From: Nothopassalora personata
Taxonomy: Eukaryota; Ascomycota; Dothideomycetes; Mycosphaerellales; Mycosphaerellaceae
Length of the DNA: 29,587 bases
Reading direction: 5' to 3'
NCBI GenBank assembly: GCA_033816765.1
Contig: JAVSIV010000025.1
Location: 1-29,587 of the forward strand
Both the position numbers and the translations under genes were made by a program. Each line of letters starts with the position of its first letter. Positions within the stretch are counted from its first letter, which is position 1. The notes below the pieces were generated by a model. The model did not search any database. It worked only from the letters and a program-made list of their open reading frames with translations, and was not told the DNA's origin. Positions 20,514 through 29,587 of the stretch are shown one piece after another.

Positions 20514-20903
20514 TATATCTACAATAATCTTACAGACCTTTAGAATGTTAGGCTAAGACTAAGGCCTATATGCTTCTTACAGGCCGTTAGGTAAGGATCT
20601 CTTACGACTAAAGGAGAATTGGAGTAGGTTATAAAGAACTATCTTAGTTAAGAGACTACCCTCCTCCTTCGTAATGTACTTTACTTACTAGAGTTAGATG
20701 CAACACTAATCTCTATAGAACTCCTATATAAGAAACATAGAGTTTACCTAGACAGACCATCTAAAATGCTGCTCTAGAAGGACAAGCCGGTAGGCTTAGT
20801 TAAGATAATGAAAAATGTTATTGTCTTTAGGAACCTTAGGGTTAAGAGGGGTTCTAGGAAGAATGAAGATAGATTAGTACTAAAAGGACTTACTACTCTT
20901 ACA

Positions 20904-22104
20904 TTTACTAAGCTAAGAACTAACACAGTTAGATGGCATTAAAGGCTTAGGTATATTAGGAGCACATTACTCAATACTACAAAAGAAGCAGTTAAGGGCC
21001 TAGAAGATGTTAATACTATAGAGTTAGGGCATTGTAAGACTTGTAAGCTTATAAGGTTATAAAGAGTTATTTTAAGAATCCCTAGGAGACCTGCACTAGA
21101 GGCATTAGATAAAATCCATACTAACCTAGTTAGTCTAATCACTCTACTCTCTTATAATAGTTACGCATATTGCCTTATACTTACGTGTACTAAAACTAGG
21201 ATGAGATAGTGCTTACTACTTCTAAAGAAAAGTGATGCTTTAATAGCAATTAAGACTTGGCTTACTATAATATGGAACCACTATAAGAAGAAACCTAAGA
21301 TCTGGTTCTTAGATAGTAGTAGGGAATTCAACAACATTAAACTTAGAACACATGCCTAACATAAAGGGATTAGATGGGATTTTGCATCACTATATACACC
21401 TAAGTAGAATAGAATTGCTAAACCTTCGAATAAAGTTATTATTAACAAGGCTAGAGCTATACTTATAGACTCTAGCTTACTATAGAACCTCTAGCCCCAG
21501 GCTATGGATTTCGCATACTATATTACGAACCGCCTCTTTAACTTAATAACAAAAAATGTACTATAGATTAACTTTAAGAACGACCTAGGCATTAATGTTA
21601 AAGAGATAGACTTAAGGAATGTAAGGAGGTTTGGATGTAAAGTATATAAACATAACGACAATTACACTAAGTCTAAAAAGTTCTCTATAAGGGCGGACAT
21701 ATAGTAGTATATAGGATTCTAGGGTAGTTTATTAACTAACTACCTACTGTGGAAGCTATAGTAGGAGAAGGGAAAATAGGTCTATAAGATAACCTATTCC
21801 CCCTATATAACTTTTAATAAAGATTTCTTATAGAACTCGCAATACTAAATCCCTGTAGGTAAGTAGGTTGCTTAGGGGGAGTAGATAGGGTAGACTGTTA
21901 AGAGCTCCTAGCTTACTGCTAGTAATAAGCATGCTGTCCTAGATAACGAGATCACCTTCCTTAGACATCCCTATAATAACCCTAAGGACCCTTACTATAA
22001 AGGTATTTATATGCCTCATAAAGGGCTACACGAGCTAGAAGCGAGTTACTAACCCTATAAACCTTTAAGGGGAGCTGTGCAGCTAGAGGGGGAGCTACAG
22101 CAGC
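20904..22104 (+). pseudogene. Copia integrase (right copy)
   Basis: Duplicate of 6100-7300, with the same HHCC finger and the same Asp/Glu substitutions. Confidence 0.85.
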
Positions 22105-22217
22105 ATAGTAACTAACCTAAAACATAAAGGGCTTCGTAACAAGACTCCCCTAACTAAGATTAGTCTTAGGGGGAGTATAGGATAGAAGATTTACGTCTAC
22201 GATTTAGAGACATATCT

Positions 22218-22316
22218 ACCTAGCTCTAGGAACAGTCTCCTATAGAGCACACCTAGCTCTAGGAACAATCTCCTATAGAGCACACCTAGCTCTAGAAACA
22301 ATCCCCTATAGAGCAT
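22218..22316 (+). repeat. Three in-frame 33-bp repeats in copia pol (right copy)
   Basis: Duplicate of 7414-7512; unit sequence unchanged. Confidence 0.85.
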
Positions 22317-22603
22317 AAGCCTTAGACTTTATAGTCTAAAGAGCCACACTAAGAAGACATAGCCCTAGCTATGTAAGAAGACCCTAATTAGGCTATGACA
22401 CTATTCTACCCTACCCTACACATTAGTAAGAGGAAGAGAGATGGGACTTATAAGCCTATAAAGACTAAACAAGCCAAGGTCTATCCTAAGCTAACTAGGA
22501 GAAGTTTAAGATAGAATAGATCCCATTATGATTATAGTAAACTTAAGAAAGTATTCGCTGTAATAGCTATAGATAATGTAAAGAAGGAGAAGCTTACAGA
22601 TCC

Positions 22604-23668
22604 TACCACCCTAACTGAAGCATTAAACAGACCTAATAGAGCTGAATACATTAGGGCAATTAGAAAGGAATTCAACTCCTTAGAAGACATAGAATATGTT
22701 GCATAGATCCTATTATAGAAAGTCCCTAAGGGTAGGAAACTGCTTATAGGAAAATGGGTCCTACACTATAAGTATCTTCCTAATAGGTCCATTAAGAAGC
22801 GTAGAGCTAGATGGGTAGTAAAGGGGTTTACTTAAAAGCAAGGGACAGACTATGTTAAAACCTTTGCTCTAACCCTAAGGCTACTAACAAGTAGGATTCT
22901 CCTAGCCCTATATATAGTTCTAGGCTAGAAGAGGAGACAGATTAATGTTAAAATAGCATTTATAAACCCTAACATTAATAGACCTTTATACATTAAACTA
23001 CTAGAAGGGGTAGAACTTATTAAGAAAGATCTATTTAATAAAGTCCTAGAAATTAAGAAGGGACTATATGGATTGAAACAAGCTGCAAACCTCTAGTACT
23101 ATGACGCTAAGGAAGCTCTAGAAGAATTAGGCCTAAAGAGACTTAATTCTAATGTATGTCTTTTTTAGGGGGAGAATTTTTTAGTTCTCCTGTATGTAGA
23201 TAACTTTTAGATCTTTAGCGACAGTAATTAGAAGATTAACAAGTTCACTGCTAGACTAAAGAAGAAGTACTCTATTAAAACTGTTAACACTAACCTTTTC
23301 CTAGACATACAACTAAAGAGTAAAAAGAATGGAGATGTCTATGTCTCCTAAAAGCACTATGCTTTAGAGAAACTTTAGAAACATAGCCTAGACTTAGCTA
23401 AAAGTGTTAAGTATCCCCTTAACCGCCTGTATAAAACTCATAAAGAGCAATGCAACATATAGGATTATAATCTATTTAACACATTAATTAGGGAACTCTA
23501 GTACCTGGCTAACTAGACTAGGCTAGATATCTCCTATGTAATAAACCACTTAGCCAAATTCTTAGCTAATCCTTTAGTAGAACATATTGCTGCAGTAAAG
23601 CATGTTTAGAGATACATTGCTAGAACAATTAATAAGTGCCTAATCTTTAGAAAATACAATCCCTAAAG
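22604..23668 (+). pseudogene. Copia reverse transcriptase (right copy)
   Basis: Duplicate of 7800-8864, including GLYGLKQA, YVDN and the frameshift near 23667. Confidence 0.92.
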
Positions 23669-24306
23669 CTAGAGATCTACATAGACTCTAATTTCTCTAG
23701 AGATCCAATGTCACAAGCAGGTGCAAGCACGTGGTCGGATAAGGTACAAGTCGAATAGACGGTCTATCTAAGAGAGGCGCGGAGGGCGCGAGGTAGATAT
23801 ACACGCGCCAAGCCCTCGGGCCGGCTTAGTCAGCGGCGCGCGCGGGATCCACGCACGTGCGCGCGGGTCCAAGCGAATGATGGGCGCCGGTACGGTGACA
23901 TCCAATAGGTAGATCCACCTTAGGACTCCTAGTCAAAATAGCTAGATGTCCTGTTATCTAGAAATCTAACCTATAGAAGGAGATAGTGCTATTAAGTACT
24001 AAAGTAGAGTATATGGCCTTGACTAAATGCTGTAGGGAAGTAATGTAGTTAAGAAATCTACTCTATAAAACCTAGAAAATAACTAACTACAAAGCTTAAG
24101 CCTTTAAGATCTTTATAGACAACTAGTCTACTATTAAGCTAGTTAGAGATTACATTAACTATAGAAGAACTAAGCATGTTAGACTAAGGAACCACTTTTG
24201 TAGACATGTTTATAAAGAAGGCTTAATTGTAGTTAAGTATATTCCTACTGCACAGTAGCTTATAGATTAGCTTATAAAGCTAAAGTTACTAAACTACATT
24301 CTCTAA
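23669..24306 (+). pseudogene. Copia RNase H, interrupted (right copy)
   Basis: Duplicate of 8865-9502; the frame is restored on removal of the insertion at 23709-23900. Confidence 0.88.
23709..23900. mobile_element. 192-bp GC-rich TGTCAC...GTGACA insertion, TCCAA duplication (right copy)
   Basis: Duplicate of 8905-9096; target duplications at 23704-23708 and 23901-23905. Confidence 0.8.
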
Positions 24307-24446
24307 GGGAGGCTTCTAGAGACTAACTACACTTTCATTTGTACATAGCAAGACCTTCATTTGTTCACAAGTATTTATAAAGCAATATCTCATTTGTTTA
24401 GAGACAGTAGAGGAAAGTTTTTATTAGCCTTAAGGGCTGGATTTAT

Positions 24447-25244
24447 TTAGGGTATCGCATAATCGGGCAATAACGGCATACTAGGAATGCGAGAACTTCT
24501 TCTCGAAATCTGCCTAGTAGAAACAAGCCTAACGACAAGGCATTAAACAGCGGCCTCTTAATTTAATGACCTAAGACATAGAAGTGAACACAGCGACACT
24601 AGGGCGTAACTACTAGATAACGCGACTTACGAGGATTAAGACGCTAGGGCGGGAGGAAGAAGAGAACCTAGGGGGTTATCTAGTGGCACATCCGATAGGA
24701 CGCTCTAGTCCTAAAGGGGCATCTCTAGGATACTATAAAAAGGGAAAGGAAGTTCGGGAACCTCCACGCTAGAGGGGATAGAGAAAGGAAGATCGATAGG
24801 GGGGTCGTCTAGCTCGAGTTCGTCGAGGGCCTTCCCGGTCGCATTATCGGTACGACGCTTAGCGAGACGCAGCTATTTCCGTACGCGAACCTTCTTTATG
24901 CGCTTTTTAGTAAGGCGCCGAAGAAGCTTAATTTCCTCCTCCTCTAGAGACTCTAGGTCGCGGCGGAGCTATTTACGAACGGAACGGAGTTTTTCCCATT
25001 AAGAGAAGGCTATAGAGACGTCGTAGGATTTACGATTGTGCCTAACACACTCGGAGCACTTCGAAGACCTCGGACCTACAATATAGGCGGGACGACTACC
25101 ATTAGCTAGAGGCTTTAAGGAACGACAGTAAGAATAAGGAGCCATCTCGTAACCGTTTTCTTCGATATCTTTAACGAGACGTTTACGGCGGAGAGTTGAT
25201 TTAGCTTATAAAGGACTAGGAGAGATGGATAAAAGGAAGGCCAT
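24447..25244 (-). pseudogene. Cys-motif plus coiled-coil transposon ORF (right copy)
   Basis: Duplicate of 9643-10440; same frame, same RIP-type stops. Confidence 0.6.
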
Positions 25245-25321
25245 CGTTACGCGATAGAAATAACGAAGAAAATGCCGGACCCTATAAGCTTCGGGACGAA
25301 GCTAGGCTAGAAGGGGGATAG

Positions 25322-25549
25322 TATTACGGTTTAATTCGTGGAGACATCTATAGCCACTCGTTAACCGAAGAGATTAAAGGAACTACTAGGACAAGAGCGC
25401 TCCCTCGCTACTCGACGAGAGCTAGGCAGAGCACGGAGAGTAGGACTAATTAGCTTACTTAGTCTAATTAGTTACGCTAAGACATAGTACTATATAGACA
25501 ATGCTCTTTTATAAGTAGATAGGAGCCTCGTGCTCAACTTATTTTAAGT
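25322..25549 (+). mobile_element. RIPed relative of the solo LTR (right copy)
   Basis: Duplicate of 10518-10745; right end equally uncertain. Confidence 0.6.
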
Positions 25550-25574
25550 ATACACTATATACTGTTTAGGACTA

Positions 25575-26741
25575 CTACCTTCTTAACGAGTTTAAGACAT
25601 CTCTATAAAGATCCAAGCCCGGTTAGGATAACGTACAGCGGTTCCTAACAATATCTATCTAAGAAACCTAAGTGTCGAACTTATCTCGGTCGCTATAGTA
25701 GTATTCCGGCTTACTAACCTTAAGGGTATTGTTACCTATATAAGTAGCTAAGGCATTAATAGTATCGTTCGCGGTCTAAGGTCGTCGGGCTCTACTTACT
25801 TTACTAGGGGCGGGTGTTCCCCGTTTACTCTATTGGTCTCCTATTATAGAGGGCGTTTAAAGCTATTAGGTTTAGTATAACCTAATAATATTATAAGTTA
25901 AGAAGATAAGCTTAATCGGGTTTATTCTCGGGCCGATAGGAAGTTAAGGGAGAGTAATAAAGTAGTAGCTATCTTATCTCGTAGAGACTAAGTAGCAGTA
26001 AGGTAGAGGTTATGTTATAGTATATTCTAAATAGTAATATTAAATAGTAAGTTAAACGCCTCGAAGCTATAAGGGCATCTCGACGTTCCTAAATACATAG
26101 GAGAATGCTTCTAGCTCGAAGCTCTTAGTAGGCGCGCTATATTGCGCTAGCTCGATATATCGTAGGCTCGATAGTCGTCGCGCTATTATAGCGTCGCGCT
26201 ACGTTTTATTAGCTTATGCCGTCTCTATAAGCTATAAGGCATCGATTAGTTAGACGGGAGTCTTCGCTATATCGATCCGTAACATTTAGATAATAAGCTA
26301 GTAAGTACGATAGCTAGTAAAGTATTAGTTAAGAAGGTAAAGGAAGAGCGTACGAGTCTAGCTACGAGTTAAATTAGAGAGATTAAGAAGGAGTCCTTAA
26401 GCGAGACTATAGTAGTAACTAGTACCTTAAGCGAGTTAGTAGTAACTAGTACCTTAAGCGAGTCTATAGTAGTAACTAGTGCTTCGATAATTATATAGCT
26501 AGACTCGTAGCTAGACTTATAGCTATTACTTTAGAGTCTACCTAACGTTAACTAGCGTATAAAGGCACCGAGAAATAGGCTTATTATTAAGCTATCTACG
26601 AGGTAGCTAAGACCGAAAAAGTAGAGGGAAGTATAGACTCGTAGTATATAGATAGGAGGTAGACTACTTAATATTATATTATTAAGTGTAAAATATAGCG
26701 ACTAACTCGCTACCTAGTAGACGGCTAATAAATTTAATTAA
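25575..26741 (+). pseudogene. Unidentified plus-strand dead ORF (right copy)
   Basis: Duplicate of 10771-11937; contains the in-frame repeats at 26395-26481. Confidence 0.4.
26395..26481 (+). repeat. Three tandem 27-30-bp repeats (right copy)
   Basis: Duplicate of 11591-11677. Confidence 0.75.
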
Positions 26742-27459
26742 GCAGCTAATAGTACCCTCTAATTACTAAATACAATCCTCCGCCGCGACTAAGTAAGTCG
26801 ATATATTATTAGTAGGGCGAGTACTAGACTCGCTAGCCTTACTAATCTTACTAGCCTCGCTAGCCTCGCTAGAAGTAGTTAAAACACCCTCGAAAGCCTT
26901 AAATAAACTATTACTAGACTTACTAGACTCGCTAGGCTCCTTAACTAATTTACGAGAGTTATAGCGAGCCTTCGCGTAACGTTACGCTTATAATACGCGT
27001 AAGTCTTATTAGCATTAGTAGTAAAGACTATATAGTATATACTAGCTCTCTTATACGTATCGTAGTCCGTCTAAGCCGGCTTACCTATTAATATAAGTTA
27101 GTATATATAGTATAGCAAGTCTACTATAAGACATATACCCTCTTTAGTCTCTATAATACGGCTAGCCTAGTTAAACTTACGTAAATTATTCTTCGTAACC
27201 TTTATACTACCCTTATCTATCTTCTACGAGTCTCCTAGCTATTATGCCTATATCGACTCGCTTACGTAGTAGAAATCGTTAGTACCGGCGGTACGAGGGC
27301 GTCGGTACATACTATAGGTTTATTAGTCTACCTACGTACGCCTAACGAGTCGGAATCGTACTTACGCTATCGTAAGCTATAGTAATAACCGCGTTTATAA
27401 GGGTAAGCGCGGATTAGGTGTACTATCGCTATTGCTATCGCTATCGCTATTATTATTGT
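26682..27459 (-). pseudogene. Weak minus-strand dead ORF with Ser-rich tail (right copy)
   Basis: Duplicate of 11878-12655; strand assignment tentative. Confidence 0.3.
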
Positions 27460-27463
27460 TATT
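27423..27463. repeat. CTATCG/TATTG-type microsatellite (right copy)
   Basis: Duplicate of 12619-12659. Confidence 0.7.
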
Positions 27464-27589
27464 CTAAGGCTAATATCGCTAAGTAAGTCGTCTATAGTTA
27501 GATTTATATATATTGATAAGTATAGAGTTAAAGAAATAGTAATAGCAGTAGAAGTTAATATACCCGCCGCTATAATATAACAATAGTAA

Positions 27590-27644
27590 GTAAGGTAAGC
27601 TCCTTAATACTTACTATCTACTATTATTAAGGAGCCTAACTTAC
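27590..27644. repeat. 20-bp inverted repeat, hairpin (right copy)
   Basis: Duplicate of 12786-12840; marks the border between transposon block and host-gene upstream DNA. Confidence 0.6.
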
Positions 27645-27996
27645 CTACGTAGTAGGAGGAATAGGCCACCGCCGCAACTCGCTACGATTGTAGGCGACAA
27701 TAGCGAGTCGCAGTAGTATTGCTATTATTAATATTATTGTTGAGGAAGAGCGAGTGCAGCGAGTGAGGATTTCGAATAAGCGTAATTGCCGGTTTTGTAA
27801 GCCTAGGCCACCGTCTGCGGAGCATTGCCGGAGAATTGCCTTTGGATTCGCTTGCTCTTCGAGCTGGTCGCCCTCATTCCATTCACGTCTTTGCTCAATC
27901 ATTGTCTAAAGAATCACTGCCTCAGTCATAACGAATACTCCTCGCTCTCGCTATGCAGTTCGTCAGCTCCAACACCATCAAAGCGACGCGACCGAA

Positions 27997-28002
27997 ACGC
28001 GT
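27997..28002 (+). promoter_or_regulatory. ACGCGT box upstream of host gene (right copy)
   Basis: Same ACGCGTCA about 50 bp before the ATG of the complete gene; possible MBF-type cell-cycle box. Confidence 0.35.
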
Positions 28003-28052
28003 CAAAGACATTACTTGCGCCGGCTGACAGCACTTGTTCCACCACCGCAAAG

Positions 28053-29369
28053 ATGCCACGAACACTTCCATGGCTTACGGAGCCTTCAGCAAAAAAAGCC
28101 GCACCACGCAAAGCACAGTCAGAACGCAAGCGCTCCTCCTCCCCAGGCGATCTGGTCAATTCGGATCTCGAACCGATAGGCAGCAGCAGTCCGCAGCGCA
28201 GATCCAGGACGCGTGATACCCATCGCGAACCGTCCAGCTCTCCTCCCACGTCGGTGAAAGTCGCTCCCACGGTCGAGTACATGCGCGAGGGCTTCACCAT
28301 GGACGACAGGTACATGATGGTCGAGGACGAGTTCACAACCACCGCTCGACTCTTCTCTTTGCCGTTGCACCAAGACGAATACGAGCGAACTAGGCGTCGT
28401 GCGAAAGCTCGTGGTACAGATACTTTGAAGTTGATTGGGCATGGCACTGATGGGAATGCGGGGAGTAGGGCGCTGAGGTTGAGGATGGAGGCGGAGGAGA
28501 GGGCGAAGAAGAGGAAGGCTGTTGCTGCGGATGATAGTGATGACGAGGAGGAAGAGTACATGGCGGATCCGCAGCTTGCTGGGTTGATGACAGCCAGTCA
28601 GAGCACGCCGAGGAAGAGCTTGAGGGGGTTTGCGAGTAACAGTCAGAGAACGCCGAGAATTGCGGGCGGGAGGACGAGGGATGTGGTAGGGGCGGAGAGG
28701 GTTTACAGGAGGGCGGACATCTCTGCAATTGAGGCAGACGTCGAGACGGAAGATGAGGACGAGGACGATCTCGATGTCTTGGCGCCCAAGACAAGGCCGA
28801 CTGCGAGCGCATCTACGAAACACCGTGGCAAGGCCATCGAGGAGCGAACAACACCTGAGCCCGTCAAGAAGTCCGGCGTCTTCAAGCAGTTCACCAACTC
28901 AGTGCAGGCCGAGCGTGAGCCGAAGAGGAGTCAGAGGCCGAGAACAAGATCGCGATCCCGAAGCTTTACACACCGCAACGATGACAAGCCCCCAGCGGTG
29001 CGCGAGCCGTGTCCACTTTCGATTGCCTCTCACAACGAGAACGATACAGAACCCCAGCCGAAACCCATCAAGATGTCAAGGACAGCCGCCATCCTTGCAA
29101 AACGACGAGAAGCGGAAAAGAAAGCCAAAGAAGATGGCATCTCGCCGGAGAAGCAGATCAAGCAAGAGCTAAAGTCACAAGTCCGCACGAAAGAGGAGCT
29201 AGCTAGCCAGACTCAAGGCAGACAGATCAAGCGGGAGCCATGTCCGTCGCCTGTCCGACAAGCTTTGGCGTCCAAATCCATGGCTCAACGCAGAGCGGCG
29301 CGAGCAAAGCAACAAGCAGAAGAGAAGCAAAGGAGCAAGATCGATGACATTCCAACTTTCTTGTATTGA
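28053..29369 (+). CDS. Host nuclear-type low-complexity protein, complete copy (438 aa), function unknown
   Basis: One uninterrupted frame from ATG 28053 (context CAAAGATGC, A at -3) to TGA 29367-29369; no intron is needed. I do not recognise a named family. The protein starts MPRTLPWL, then a basic Ser/Pro segment. Residues 72-112 (EYMREGFTMDDRY, VEDEF, a TARLF helix, then EYERTRRR) look like the only folded, conserved-type block. Acidic runs lie at 160-168 and 231-239. SPQR (46-49) and TPRK (185-188) fit the full CDK consensus. An Arg/Ser tract lies at 297-304. Residues 345-430 are a Lys/Arg/Glu/Ala helix, with IKQE (369-372) and IKRE (392-395) fitting the SUMO consensus. The C-terminus is IDDIPTFLY. 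Normal CA/TG content shows no RIP. An in-frame ATG at 27825 would add 76 hydrophobic/Cys-rich residues and is judged leader. A chromatin, replication or cell-cycle role is inference. Confidence 0.85.
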   Translation: MPRTLPWLTEPSAKKAAPRKAQSERKRSSSPGDLVNSDLEPIGSSSPQRRSRTRDTHREPSSSPPTSVKVAPTVEYMREGFTMDDRYMMVEDEFTTTARLFSLPLHQDEYERTRRRAKARGTDTLKLIGHGTDGNAGSRALRLRMEAEERAKKRKAVAADDSDDEEEEYMADPQLAGLMTASQSTPRKSLRGFASNSQRTPRIAGGRTRDVVGAERVYRRADISAIEADVETEDEDEDDLDVLAPKTRPTASASTKHRGKAIEERTTPEPVKKSGVFKQFTNSVQAEREPKRSQRPRTRSRSRSFTHRNDDKPPAVREPCPLSIASHNENDTEPQPKPIKMSRTAAILAKRREAEKKAKEDGISPEKQIKQELKSQVRTKEELASQTQGRQIKREPCPSPVRQALASKSMAQRRAARAKQQAEEKQRSKIDDIPTFLY

Positions 29370-29487
29370 GAGGATTTTGGATAAGGTACTGTCTGTTCTG
29401 GATGGAATATGCTAAAGATACTCCCACTGCCAAAGCTCTGACGAAATGCATTCCTTCCAATTTCCAGCATCCATCTCAATCTCCCAT
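29370..29487. other. Intergenic space between convergent genes
   Basis: 118 bp of normal-composition DNA between two stop codons on opposite strands; presumably holds both 3' UTRs. No clear terminator motif was seen. Confidence 0.5.
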
Positions 29488-29587
29488 CTACCACTTCTCC
29501 AACATAGGCCTAATGTCAATCTCATTCGTAAAACACCGTCGACTCTGCGTATGCAAATTCCAATAACTCTCCGCAATATCGTCCGCC
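29488..29587 (-). CDS. C-terminal end of a probable short-chain dehydrogenase (partial)
   Basis: On the minus strand an open frame enters from the right edge and ends at TAG (29488-29490), giving 32 residues. They include DIAESYWNLHTQ and a tail EIDIRPMLEKW. This pattern (an Ile-Ala-x-x-Tyr-Trp-x-Leu-His segment, then a Glu-x-Asp-x-Arg-Pro tail close to the end) is one I associate with the C-termini of fungal SDR oxidoreductases. The NAD(P)-binding and YxxxK parts would lie beyond the window, so the call rests on the tail alone. Unrelated in composition to the transposon block; an ordinary host gene converging on its neighbour. Confidence 0.5.
   Translation of the reverse strand, partial: ADDIAESYWNLHTQSRRCFTNEIDIRPMLEKW

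Larger units (their letters stand above)
18944..24313 (+). mobile_element. Ty1/copia-type retrotransposon, internal region, RIP-inactivated (right copy)
   Basis: Duplicate of 4140-9509, with the same domain order and the same inactivating changes. Approximate domains: gag 18959-20092, protease 20093-20654 (split), integrase 20904-22104, reverse transcriptase 22604-23668 (YVDN near 23193-23204), RNase H 23669-24306 (split). Both nested insertions are present. Confidence 0.9.
14000..28803. repeat. Right, complete unit of the 14.8-kb tandem duplication
   Basis: This is one whole 14,804-bp period. Its first 805 bp (14000-14804) have no partner in the window because the left copy is cut by the window edge. 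Bases 14805-28803 match 1-13999. Both unit ends lie in DNA without RIP scars: the left end in a short CpA-containing stretch, the right end inside the host gene. Only one G is shared at the junction, so there is no long homology at the breakpoint that could be seen here. Confidence 0.93.

Noticed and set aside
27825..28052. 76-residue N-terminal extension of the host protein
   Set aside because: Hydrophobic and Cys-rich, unlike the disordered charged protein that follows; the ATG at 28053 has good context and a natural MPRTLPWL start. Not excluded formally.
28119..28823. 234-codon minus-strand ORF and other Arg/Pro-rich antisense ORFs over the host gene
   Set aside because: Shadows of the same GC-rich coding DNA; low-complexity composition without recognisable domains.

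Overview
The window looks like a chromosome segment of a filamentous ascomycete (Pezizomycotina; the exact lineage is not resolvable by eye). It holds one ordinary host gene with a spliceless ORF, a basic/acidic low-complexity nuclear-type protein. The rest is a block of transposons scarred by what looks like repeat-induced point mutation (RIP). TpA is very frequent, CpA/TpG is depleted, and old coding frames stay in register for hundreds of codons, broken mainly by TAG/TAA where CAG, CAA or TGG would be expected.

The dominant feature is a direct tandem duplication with period 14,804 bp. Bases 1-13999 reappear at 14805-28803, and I saw no difference in any stretch I compared; all ORFs sit at exactly the same offset. 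The complete unit is 14000-28803; the left unit lacks its first 805 bp because the window starts inside it. The junction at 13999/14000 cuts the host gene. The left copy ends after 250 native residues plus five new ones, while the right copy reads through to a 438-residue protein ending at 29369.

Layout of one unit (right-copy coordinates): un-RIPed edge (14000-14124); Tc1/mariner-type transposase, RIP-dead (14125-15150); non-coding RIPed DNA (15151-15977); unidentified 725-codon minus-strand dead ORF (15978-18155); partly un-RIPed spacer (18156-18943); Ty1/copia element with gag, protease, integrase, reverse transcriptase and RNase H in order (18944-24313), carrying two later short insertions with 5-bp target duplications (20173-20513 and 23709-23900); minus-strand Cys-motif/coiled-coil transposon ORF (24447-25244); RIPed relative of the first solo LTR (from 25322); unidentified plus-strand dead ORF (25575-26741); weak minus-strand dead ORF (26682-27459); hairpin and microsatellites; host-gene promoter with an ACGCGT box (27997); host gene (28053-29369). 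Beyond the unit, 29488-29587 holds the C-terminal end of a convergent gene resembling a short-chain dehydrogenase.

I did not find a new defence or metabolic system. The notable biology is a layered history: old transposons RIPed, short LTR-like elements inserted later or spared, then a 14.8-kb duplication that copied the mutated block and a host gene without any visible new RIP. An assembly artefact is a live alternative for the duplication.
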